From the NCBI GenBank assembly GCA_018970625.1, contig JAGWVZ010000278.1, positions 1 through 5,429 on the forward strand: DNA of 5,429 nt. Reading direction: 5' to 3'. The position numbers and the translations under genes were made by a program. Numbering within the stretch: position 1 is the stretch's first letter; each line of letters opens with the position of its first letter. The notes below the pieces were generated by a model. The model had not been told where the DNA came from, did not search any database, and was given only the letters and a program-made list of their open reading frames with translations. This DNA comes from Myxococcales bacterium (lineage in GTDB: Bacteria; Myxococcota; Bradymonadia; REDH01). Below are positions 1 through 5,429 of this stretch, piece by piece.

Positions 1-183
1 GCCGGCGATGCAGCGGTTCGGGGACATGGACAGTACGTGCCATCGAGGCGAACTCGGGATAGGTAGAACGCCGGTGAGGACGCAGGAGCAGGGACGCGCA
101 ACGCCCTGAAAGACATCGGAAAAACAGCAACTGACGGTCACGCGAAGTTTCGCCGCCGGACCAGCTGGCCATCGCCGTGTACT

Positions 184-214
184 CCATGCAGGCAGTAGCC
201 GAACGCCTGCATGG
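184..214. repeat. Perfect 10-bp inverted repeat with 11-nt loop
   Basis: CCATGCAGGC at 184-193 is the exact reverse complement of GCCTGCATGG at 205-214, separated by 11 nt. As RNA it would form a stable GC-rich stem-loop. It is not followed by a T-tract (the next bases are G- and C-rich), so it is not a standard intrinsic terminator. It could be a protein-binding palindrome, part of a structured RNA, or a remnant of a mobile element. Confidence 0.6.
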
Positions 215-353
215 GCGCAAGGCGGGCCCGGCGAGATTACCCGGCGTGATCAACACCGGATAAACGTGAAGAACAGAGGCTCCGGGTTGCCCATGAAGCA
301 TTCAACCTGTGCGCTTTGTTCTTCCACGGGCCATTTTTGAGGGTTCGGTGCGG

Positions 354-381
354 GTGCATGACGCATCATGAAATGTGCATG
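354..381. repeat. Direct repeat GTGCATG x2, 21 nt apart
   Basis: GTGCATG occurs at 354-360 and again at 375-381, a start-to-start distance of 21 nt, close to two turns of B-DNA. Between them lies the imperfect palindrome ATGA-CGCA-TCAT (358-369). The position, about 140-165 nt upstream of the lipoprotein start, would suit a regulator-binding site, but the repeats are short and could be chance. Confidence 0.25.
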
Positions 382-506
382 CGGATCTCAATAAATCTGA
401 ATGCAGCAAAGCGCCGTTGCAACGAATCGCGCGCAGGCTTACCGTGTCGTTTGTGCGACGAATGTATCTCACTATCCATCGAACGCCTCTTGCCGTTTGT
501 GCCTTG

Positions 507-513
507 TAAGGAG
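507..513 (+). promoter_or_regulatory. Ribosome binding site TAAGGAG that fixes the start at 519
   Basis: TAAGGAG is a near-perfect Shine-Dalgarno sequence and ends 5 nt before the ATG at 519-521. An in-frame GTG at 513 begins inside this site and cannot be served by it, so the ATG at 519 is the better start and removes two residues from the longest frame. Confidence 0.85.
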
Positions 514-518
514 TGGTC

Positions 519-584
519 ATGTTTCAGCGCGTTGTTCGATTTGTGACGTTGGGACTGCTTGTTGGCGGCTCTCTGAACGGTTGT
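519..584 (+). other. Lipoprotein signal peptide and lipidation Cys22
   Basis: Residues 1-7 carry two arginines (Arg4 and Arg7), followed by a hydrophobic stretch (residues 8-19) and the lipobox Leu-Asn-Gly-Cys, with Cys22 at 582-584. This fits signal peptidase II cleavage before Cys22 and lipid attachment. The residue after the Cys is Ala, not Asp, so the Asp+2 inner-membrane retention signal is absent and an outer-membrane location is favoured (inference). The acidic spacer that follows is a common tether between membrane and folded domains in such lipoproteins. Confidence 0.85.
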
Positions 585-3500
585 GCGGACGACGCACCGG
601 CTGGGTCCGAGCGTGACGGTGGCGTGGCGCCCGATGATGTGGATGGTGTGCAGGACGTGGGGCAGCCGGACGGCAGCGACCCTGGCCCTGAGGACTCCGG
701 ACGCGATGTGCAGGGCGGCGATGACGCCACGGATGGCGGCAGCGATGTGGCGGTGGACGCTGCGGCAGACGGCGCGGACGGCGACAGTGACACGGTGTTG
801 TGCGAAGAAGACACCGACTGTCTGGTGGGCACATGCGTGGCGCTGGCCCCGGGCGATGTGCCGGGTGTTTGCGCGGAGCTGTGTGGCGACGACAGCGATT
901 GCGACGACGGCTCGTCGTGCCTGCTGCTGACGAACTCGGGCAGCGACGCGGTGCGCGTGTGCATTGTGAACGATTTTTGTCTGGATCAGGACAGCGACCA
1001 GTTCGGCATTGGACCGGGGTGTCTGGGCGTGGACTGCAACGATGACGAGGGCACGGTGAATCTGGCCGCCGACGAGCTCTGCGACGGTCAGGACAACGAC
1101 TGTGACGAGAGCATCGACGAGAACGCCGTCGGAACCGGCGACCGTTGCGAGACGGGCTTCGCCGGTGACTGTGCTGAAGGACGTCAGGCTTGTGTGGGTG
1201 GCAGCCCGGTGTGCACGCCCGATGTGGCGCCGCAGGAAGAGCTGTGCGACGGCGTCGACAACGACTGCGACGGCACCATCGACAACAACGTGGCGAGCCC
1301 GACGGTGTGGTATGAAGACGCCGATGGCGACTCGTACGGCGGCGCCACCACGGCGGTGCAGTGCGAGGCTCCCGCGGGTTATGTCGAGCGTGGCGGCGAT
1401 TGCGACGACACCGAATTCATTGTGTATCCGGGCGGCCCGGAGCAGTGCGACGGGCTCGACAATGACTGCGACGGCGAGATTGACGCGAGCCCTCGCCTGC
1501 GGCCTTGCGAGCTGATCGACTGCGGCCCGCTGCCGAACCCGGTCAATGGTCGCGTGAGCTTCCCCGACGGCACGACCTACGGCGCAACGGCCGAGTACAC
1601 CTGCACGGCTGGCTACGAGCGTCTTGGAATCGCGTCGCGCACGTGCGAGCTGGATGGTTCCTGGGCGCCCGATGAAGCGCCGACGTGCGAACCGCTGGAC
1701 TGCGGCGCCGCGCCAACGATCGCCAACGCGACGGTGAACGCACCGGCGACCACGACCGGTGAGCTGGCGACCTACTCGTGTCGCACCGGGTTCAACCAGC
1801 GCTCGGGCACCGCGCGTACAGCGTTGTGCACGGCGAGCGGCTGGGAGTTCACGGGCGCGACCATGGCGTGCGACCGCGTCACGTGCGGCGATCCTCCGCC
1901 GATCAGTTCGGGCTCGGTCGCGTTGCCGGACGGCGATGGTTTTGGCGCGACCGCTACCTACTCGTGCAACACCGGATACGCGCTGGCTGGTGTGTCCACC
2001 ATCACGTGCGAGGCCACCGGTTCATGGTCGCCGACGCTCGCCACGTGCGTGCCCTCGGAGTGCGGCTCGCCGTCGCCGGTAGCGAACGCGTCGGTGTCGA
2101 TTTCGGGTACCACGACCGGAGCCATCGCCACGTACTTCTGTCTGACCGGCTACACGCAGGTCGCTGGCACCCAGCGCACTCGCACCTGCCTGTCGGACGG
2201 CTGGACCTGGAGTGGAACGCCGATGGCGTGTGAGGGAGTGCCCTGCGCAGCACGCCCCGAGATCCCCAACGGAACCCTGAGCCAGCCTGCGTCCGCGCGC
2301 TTTGGTGACTCGGCCACCTACACCTGCAATCCCGGTTATGTACTGACGGGAGCGGCTTCATCGACGTGCCGGGCCGACCAGTCGTGGTCGAACCCGTCGC
2401 CCAGCTGTGAGCCCATTGACTGTGGCTCGCTGAGCAACCCGGTGAACGGTCGGGTTTCGCTGGCCGAGGGTACGTCCTTTGGCGACACAGCGGCGTATAG
2501 CTGCCTGGAAGGCTATTCGCTGAGCGGTGCGGCCTCGCGCAGCTGCGGCGCCGACGGACAATGGTCTCCATCCCCCGCTCCCACGTGTCAGCCGCTGGAT
2601 TGCGGCACCCCGCCGTCGGTGGCCAACACCACCGTGAACGCCCCGACGACCACCACCGGCGCCACCGCGTCGTGGAGCTGCAATACCGGATTCAACCAGC
2701 GCAGCGGCACCACTCGCACCGCGCAGTGCACACCTACCGGCTGGTCGTTCACAGGCACACCCATCGCCTGCGACCCGGTCGTTTGCGGCGCGCCCCCTGG
2801 CATTACGTCGGGTACCGTGGCGACCCCGGGCGGCAGCGAGTTTGGTGCCACCGCCGTGTATGCGTGCAACGCCGGCTACACGCTCACCGGCACGGCGACG
2901 GTGACCTGTCAGGCCGACGGGCAGTGGTCGCCCACTCTGGCGAGCTGTCAGCCGCGGGACTGCGGCGCGCCACCGTCCGTCACGAACACCACGGTGAGTG
3001 CGCCAACCACAACCACAGGCTCGGTAGCCACGTGGAACTGCAATACCGGCTTCAATCAGCGCGGCGGCACGGCGCGCACCGCGCAGTGCACCCCCACCGG
3101 CTGGGAGTTTGCCGGCACTCCGATCGCCTGTGATCGTGTGCTGTGCGGTACCCCCTCTCCGCTGGCCTTCGGTGCGGTGAGTACACCTTCGGGCAATGAG
3201 TTCGGCGCCCTTGCCACGTACTCCTGCAACGCGGGTTACGAGCTTGCCGGACTGGCCAACATTACCTGTCAGGCCGATGGCCAGTGGTCGCCCACCCTGG
3301 CGTCGTGCCTGCCGCTGGATTGCGGAGCGCCCTCGCCCGTCTCGAACGCTGCTCCTGCACTGTCGTCTACCACCACCGGTTCGGTCGCCACATACTCCTG
3401 CAACACCGGCTACACCCAGGTGGGTGGCACATCGAGAACCCGCACCTGTCTGGCCGATGGCTGGCAGTGGAGCGGCACAGCGTTCGCCTGCGAAGGCGTT

Positions 3501-4538
3501 CGCTGCAGCCCACGCGGCAGCATCCTGAACGGCAGCGTGGACCAGCCGGCCGACCCGCGCTTCGGCGCTGTAGCAGCCTACCGCTGTAACGCCGGCTACA
3601 CCATCAATGGTGCGGCCAACGCCACCTGCGAAGCCGACGGCTCGTGGTCTGAACCGGTGCCCTCCTGCCTGGCGTCGTCGTGCGGCCCAGTGGGCACCGT
3701 CACGAACGCCAGCGTGTTCGTGTCAGACGGCACCACCGGCGGAACCGCCACCTTCACCTGCAATGAAGGGTATCAGACCCGTCCCGGAACCACTCGCACC
3801 CGCACCTGCACGTCGGGCGGCTGGCAGTGGGACGGCACCTCGCTGATCTGTGACCCTGTATCGTGCGGCGCGCCCGGCCTGCCTCTCAACGGAACGGTTA
3901 GCACGCCTGGTGGTCAGACCTTTGGTCAGGTCGCCACCTACACCTGCTCCGCCGGCTATCAGCTGGCGGGCCCCGGCACGCGCACCTGTGGCTCGGACGG
4001 CACCTGGAGCGGCGTGGTGCCCGAATGCCGCCTGCCCTGTGGCGACGGCGTGTTGCAATCGGGTCAGGCCTGTGACGACGCCAACATCGCCGACGGCGAC
4101 GGCTGCTCTTCGCTCTGCGAAATCGAACCCGGCTTTGAGTGTTTTGGTGCCCCCACCGTCTGCGGACGCCCCCAGACCCTGCAGTGGAACCCCAACGAGC
4201 TGCTTTCCGACTACGAGACCTACACCACACCTGCGCAGACGCTTGCCTCGTGCAACACCGTGGTACGCGCCGAGGTGACCAGCGTGTGGTCGCCCGCCCA
4301 CACCTTCGCAGGTGACCTGGTGCTCTCGGTGCGGTCGCCAGGCAGCGCCCCCACCTTCTTTATCTATCGCAATAGTGTCGGCGGCAGCGACGACTACTTC
4401 GGCGAGACCACCGTGCTCACCACAAACACCATCATTGGTCGCAGCGGCAACGGCCCCTGGGAGTGGCGAGCATTCGACGATGCCGTCATCGACACCGGCA
4501 CCATTCAGAGCGTCACCCTGCGCATCTGGTGCCGCTAA
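519..4538 (+). CDS. Multi-domain secreted lipoprotein: MopE-type motifs, 14 sushi (CCP) domains, DUF4215 repeat, P-like domain
   Basis: This 1339-residue protein is probably anchored by lipid to the outer membrane and exposed at the surface. Domains in order: lipoprotein signal peptide (1-21, Cys22); acidic Asp/Gly spacer (23-92, about 20 Asp); Cys-rich segment (95-152); three CDGxDNDCD putative metal-binding motifs (188-201, 243-256, 310-323); fourteen sushi/CCP modules (335-1170), each with four Cys and one conserved Trp; one Myxococcus cysteine-rich repeat, DUF4215 (1174-1215); and a C-terminal P-domain-like beta sandwich (about 1219-1339). Sushi modules are known as protein- and glycan-binding rods in eukaryotic complement regulators and adhesins, so a binding or adhesion role is inferred. 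No protease or other catalytic module is visible. The frame is uninterrupted and the TAA lies at 4536-4538. The predicted protein contains no Lys and only one His. Codon choice drifts from G-ending to C-ending along the gene. The architecture is clear; the ligand and exact role are unknown. Confidence 0.93.
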   Translation: MFQRVVRFVTLGLLVGGSLNGCADDAPAGSERDGGVAPDDVDGVQDVGQPDGSDPGPEDSGRDVQGGDDATDGGSDVAVDAAADGADGDSDTVLCEEDTDCLVGTCVALAPGDVPGVCAELCGDDSDCDDGSSCLLLTNSGSDAVRVCIVNDFCLDQDSDQFGIGPGCLGVDCNDDEGTVNLAADELCDGQDNDCDESIDENAVGTGDRCETGFAGDCAEGRQACVGGSPVCTPDVAPQEELCDGVDNDCDGTIDNNVASPTVWYEDADGDSYGGATTAVQCEAPAGYVERGGDCDDTEFIVYPGGPEQCDGLDNDCDGEIDASPRLRPCELIDCGPLPNPVNGRVSFPDGTTYGATAEYTCTAGYERLGIASRTCELDGSWAPDEAPTCEPLDCGAAPTIANATVNAPATTTGELATYSCRTGFNQRSGTARTALCTASGWEFTGATMACDRVTCGDPPPISSGSVALPDGDGFGATATYSCNTGYALAGVSTITCEATGSWSPTLATCVPSECGSPSPVANASVSISGTTTGAIATYFCLTGYTQVAGTQRTRTCLSDGWTWSGTPMACEGVPCAARPEIPNGTLSQPASARFGDSATYTCNPGYVLTGAASSTCRADQSWSNPSPSCEPIDCGSLSNPVNGRVSLAEGTSFGDTAAYSCLEGYSLSGAASRSCGADGQWSPSPAPTCQPLDCGTPPSVANTTVNAPTTTTGATASWSCNTGFNQRSGTTRTAQCTPTGWSFTGTPIACDPVVCGAPPGITSGTVATPGGSEFGATAVYACNAGYTLTGTATVTCQADGQWSPTLASCQPRDCGAPPSVTNTTVSAPTTTTGSVATWNCNTGFNQRGGTARTAQCTPTGWEFAGTPIACDRVLCGTPSPLAFGAVSTPSGNEFGALATYSCNAGYELAGLANITCQADGQWSPTLASCLPLDCGAPSPVSNAAPALSSTTTGSVATYSCNTGYTQVGGTSRTRTCLADGWQWSGTAFACEGVRCSPRGSILNGSVDQPADPRFGAVAAYRCNAGYTINGAANATCEADGSWSEPVPSCLASSCGPVGTVTNASVFVSDGTTGGTATFTCNEGYQTRPGTTRTRTCTSGGWQWDGTSLICDPVSCGAPGLPLNGTVSTPGGQTFGQVATYTCSAGYQLAGPGTRTCGSDGTWSGVVPECRLPCGDGVLQSGQACDDANIADGDGCSSLCEIEPGFECFGAPTVCGRPQTLQWNPNELLSDYETYTTPAQTLASCNTVVRAEVTSVWSPAHTFAGDLVLSVRSPGSAPTFFIYRNSVGGSDDYFGETTVLTTNTIIGRSGNGPWEWRAFDDAVIDTGTIQSVTLRIWCR
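978..1487 (+). other. Three MopE-type putative metal-binding repeats (residues 154-323)
   Basis: The motif CDGxDNDCD followed by an acidic tail occurs at residues 188-201 (1080-1121), 243-256 (1245-1286) and 310-323 (1446-1487). The first is preceded by a DQDSDQFG-like acidic loop and the third by a WYEDADGDSYG loop at residue 264, then DCDD. This is the pattern of the putative metal-binding motif family named after MopE of Methylococcus. The second repeat lacks the DxDxDG loop and carries four extra cysteines instead. The spacing and acidity suggest Ca2+ or other divalent-metal binding, but metal identity cannot be read from sequence. Confidence 0.8.
1521..4028 (+). repeat. Array of 14 tandem sushi/CCP domains in two alternating forms
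   Basis: The first Cys codons lie at 1521, 1701, 1884, 2061, 2244, 2421, 2601, 2784, 2961, 3144, 3321, 3504, 3681 and 3864; the last Cys ends at 4028. Form A (domains 1, 3, 5, 6, 8, 10, 12, 14) has Cys spacings near 26/13/12-13. Form B (2, 4, 7, 9, 11, 13) has near 25/15/13 and a TTTG-like turn (relaxed in domain 13). Each domain keeps four Cys and the Trp before Cys4. All thirteen junctions have exactly four residues between Cys4 and the next Cys1. The order is ABABA-ABABABABA. Hand alignment pairs domains 1-5 with 6, 7, 8, 11 and 12, and 7-8 with 9-10, so the array grew by block duplications. Confidence 0.9.
2601..3320 (+). repeat. Exact-length 360-bp tandem duplication (sushi 7-8 and 9-10)
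   Basis: Copies at 2601-2960 and 2961-3320 are each 360 bp and align without gaps. By hand count, domains 7 and 9 share about 49 of 61 residues, and domains 8 and 10 about 38 of 59. Nucleotide identity is locally very high: near 2905-2945 and 3265-3305 the two copies read almost the same at a constant offset of 360. This appears to be the most recent duplication in the array. Confidence 0.75.
4038..4163 (+). other. Myxococcus cysteine-rich repeat (DUF4215), residues 1174-1215
   Basis: The pattern CGDGxxxxGxxCDDxNxxxGDGCSxxC, then ExGFxC, matches the DUF4215 family common in multi-domain surface proteins of Myxococcota. It starts four residues after the last sushi Cys and links the sushi rod to the C-terminal domain. 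The usual Glu after the Gly (GExCDDGN) is Gln here, and the Gly of CDDGN is Ala (CDDAN); the cysteines are kept. Confidence 0.8.
4173..4535 (+). other. C-terminal P-domain-like (proprotein convertase P/Homo B) module
   Basis: Residues about 1219-1339 carry the P-domain pattern: a V-x-S/I strand, then HTxxGDL (His1261, Gly1265-Asp1266-Leu1267), an LxSPG strand, GPWxW, and DTGxxxSxxLRI near the end. P domains usually sit beside subtilisin-like proteases; here no protease is present, as is also seen in many bacterial surface proteins. Cys1245 and Cys1338 could form a disulfide closing the fold. Assignment is by motif only. Confidence 0.7.
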
Positions 4539-4588
4539 CCACCTGCGCCTGCAGCCAGACGCTTACGCACGGCTAACCAGTACGTTGC
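4539..4588. other. 50-bp gap between convergent genes
   Basis: Both flanking genes end here facing each other. The only symmetry I see is CCAGT (4577-4581) with ACTGG (4591-4595), a 5-bp stem over a 9-nt loop that overlaps the last codons and stop of the minus-strand gene. No T-tract follows it on either strand, so no intrinsic terminator can be called. Confidence 0.6.
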
Positions 4589-5341
4589 TCACTGGCTCTT
4601 CAGCTGCGGCAACACCTGCCCAATCACCGCGCCTCCATCCACCGTGAACTCGTGACCGGTGGAATACGTCGCATCTGCCAGCAAAAACAATAGCATGGCC
4701 GTCACCTCGGCCGGCTCGCCAATGCGCTTGATGGGCTGCGCGGCCGCCAGACCATCGCCCAAACCCGCAATCATGGGCGTGCGAATGGGGCCGGGGTGAA
4801 TGGAGTTCACCCGGATGTTCAGCGGCGCCAGCTCAAGCGCGGCGGCCTTGGTGAGTCCGCGCAGACCCCACTTGCTGGCCACATAGGCGCCCAGATTGGC
4901 ATAGCCCTGCAGCCCCGCGGTGGACGAAATGTTCACGATGCTGCCACCGCCCGCCTTGCGCATGGAGGGAATCACCGCCTTCATGCCAAGCCAGCAGCCT
5001 TTGAGGTTGATGTCGAGCGTACGCTCAAACGTCTCGATCGGCATGGTCTCGATGCTGCCGAAGCTGACAATGCCCGCGTTGTTGACCAGGTGGCGCACCG
5101 GACCAAAAGTCGCCTCGGCAAATGCCACCACCGTCGTCCATGCCGCAGCGTCGGTCACGTCCAGGTGGCGATAACGCACGTTTTCGCCACACTGTGCAGC
5201 GAGTTCCTGCCCGGCGTCATCGAGCACGTCGGTGGCCACCACAAACGCTCCGAGCCGAGCCAGCTCTCGCACATGCTCGGCGCCCATGCCGCGCGCGGCG
5301 CCGGTCACCAGCACCACCTGATTCTGAAGGCTATTCACCAT
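4589..5341 (-). CDS. Short-chain dehydrogenase/reductase (classical SDR), hydroxysteroid/alcohol dehydrogenase-like
   Basis: This complete 250-residue classical SDR is the usual length for the family. It has the Rossmann dinucleotide motif TGAARGMG (13-20), Asp38 at the end of beta-2 (favouring NAD(H) over NADP(H)), Asp61 in the LDVTD segment, NNAG (87-90), and the catalytic tetrad Asn112, Ser140, Tyr153 and Lys157 (YxxxK). It also has the PG motif (183-184) and a C-terminal TGxxxxVDGG. The overall wording (HLDVTD, IPSMRKAGGGSIVNISS, VNSIHPGPIRTPM) is close to the 3-alpha/20-beta-hydroxysteroid and cyclopentanol dehydrogenase branch as I remember it. It should therefore oxidise or reduce a secondary alcohol or ketone in the cytoplasm; the true substrate is unknown. 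The ATG at 5339-5341 is supported by a GAGGAG site 5 nt upstream. It is convergent with, and functionally unlinked to, the lipoprotein gene. Confidence 0.93.
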   Translation of the reverse strand: MVNSLQNQVVLVTGAARGMGAEHVRELARLGAFVVATDVLDDAGQELAAQCGENVRYRHLDVTDAAAWTTVVAFAEATFGPVRHLVNNAGIVSFGSIETMPIETFERTLDINLKGCWLGMKAVIPSMRKAGGGSIVNISSTAGLQGYANLGAYVASKWGLRGLTKAAALELAPLNIRVNSIHPGPIRTPMIAGLGDGLAAAQPIKRIGEPAEVTAMLLFLLADATYSTGHEFTVDGGAVIGQVLPQLKSQ

Positions 5342-5346
5342 GACGA

Positions 5347-5352
5347 CTCCTC
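5347..5352 (-). promoter_or_regulatory. Ribosome binding site GAGGAG of the SDR gene
   Basis: CTCCTC on the plus strand reads GAGGAG on the coding strand and lies 5 nt before the ATG at 5341-5339, which confirms that start. Confidence 0.8.
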
Positions 5353-5429
5353 GTTGAAAGCAATGAAGGAAAACCCCGGTCGGTCAGGGCGCCGCAAAAT
5401 GGGAGCAATTGCCGTGCCATGCCCGCGCC
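5353..5429 (-). other. 5' flank of the SDR gene
   Basis: This segment up to the window edge has no visible gene. It carries a tandem CGGTCGGT (5377-5384), which resembles half of the CGGT-rich palindromes bound by some TetR-type regulators, but the second half is missing. No convincing -35/-10 pair is seen on the minus strand. The promoter may be here or beyond the edge. Confidence 0.3.

Larger units (their letters stand above)
1..506. other. Region without a convincing gene, upstream of the sushi lipoprotein gene
   Basis: No frame in this half-kilobase gives a protein I recognise with a credible start and ribosome binding site. Positions 1-300 are GC- and purine-rich. They contain a perfect inverted repeat (184-214), an 8-bp palindrome CCAGCTGG (161-168), an imperfect hairpin at 241-259, and a plus-strand frame open from 135 to a TAA at 261-263. 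Two minus-strand frames are open to the left edge but translate to Arg/Ser/Pro-rich sequence without recognisable motifs. Positions 300-506 are visibly richer in A and T and are probably the promoter and leader region of the gene at 519. I see no strong sigma-70 promoter and no poly-T terminator. The left part could be a decayed gene or mobile-element remnant, or a structured RNA; the sequence alone does not decide. Confidence 0.5.

Noticed and set aside
1..300. Group II intron fragment
   Set aside because: Purine-rich composition and hairpins are suggestive, but I could not find a domain V stem, an intron boundary or reverse-transcriptase motifs.
2..301. Minus-strand frame open from an ATG at 299-301 to the left edge (about 100 codons)
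   Set aside because: The translation is rich in Arg, Ser, Leu and Pro with no recognisable motif, there is no clear ribosome binding site, and GC-rich DNA gives such open frames by chance.
417..445. Possible sigma-70 promoter TTGCAA - 17 nt - TACCGT
   Set aside because: Spacing is right, but the -35 matches only 4 of 6 and the -10 only 3 of 6 consensus bases; this is expected by chance.
513..518. Alternative GTG start two codons upstream of the ATG at 519
   Set aside because: The GTG overlaps the Shine-Dalgarno sequence itself, whereas the ATG has ideal 5-nt spacing from it.
2002..2571. Long antisense frame opposite the sushi array (and similar shadows at 3723-4301 and 524-964)
   Set aside because: The true coding strand has coherent domains throughout; the antisense frames are a by-product of low stop frequency in GC-rich repeats.
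1521..4028. CRISPR or non-coding tandem repeat array
   Set aside because: The periodicity of about 180 nt is in frame and encodes four-Cys sushi domains; there are no short repeats with unique spacers.
5377..5384. TetR-type operator upstream of the SDR
   Set aside because: Only a tandem CGGTCGGT half is present, without the opposing half of a palindrome.

Overview
The window looks like chromosomal DNA of a high-GC Gram-negative bacterium of the myxobacterial/Bradymonadales type (Myxococcota and relatives). This is inferred from the style of its large gene. That gene encodes a lipoprotein signal, an Asp/Gly-rich spacer, MopE-type putative metal-binding motifs, a Myxococcus cysteine-rich repeat (DUF4215) and long arrays of eukaryote-like modules, a mixture typical of that group. 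No rRNA, tRNA, CRISPR array or intact mobile element is visible.

Layout. Positions 1-506 hold no convincing gene. The left part contains a perfect 10-bp inverted repeat (184-214) inside an open but start-less reading frame. The right part is less GC-rich and is the 5' flank of the main gene. A strong ribosome binding site (507-513) precedes a 1339-residue secreted lipoprotein (519-4538, +). Its modules are: signal peptide with lipobox Cys22; acidic spacer; a cysteine-rich segment; three CDGxDNDCD motifs; fourteen sushi/CCP domains (residues 335-1170); one DUF4215 repeat; and a C-terminal domain resembling the proprotein convertase P domain. A 50-bp gap without a clear terminator separates it from a convergent short-chain dehydrogenase/reductase gene (4589-5341, -). 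That gene has a GAGGAG ribosome binding site, and its 5' flank runs to the window end.

The two genes converge, so they are not an operon, and nothing in the sequence links their functions. The large protein is probably a rod-like surface adhesin or binding protein on the outer membrane. The dehydrogenase is a cytoplasmic, probably NAD(H)-dependent, alcohol or hydroxysteroid-type enzyme.

The most noteworthy points are in the large gene. The sushi array alternates two forms (A of 59-60 residues, B of 61). The alternation breaks once, at domains 5/6, which reads as the seam of a five-domain block duplication followed by an exact 360-bp tandem duplication. The predicted protein has no lysine in 1339 residues. 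GC skew and synonymous codon choice change from G-rich to C-rich along the gene.
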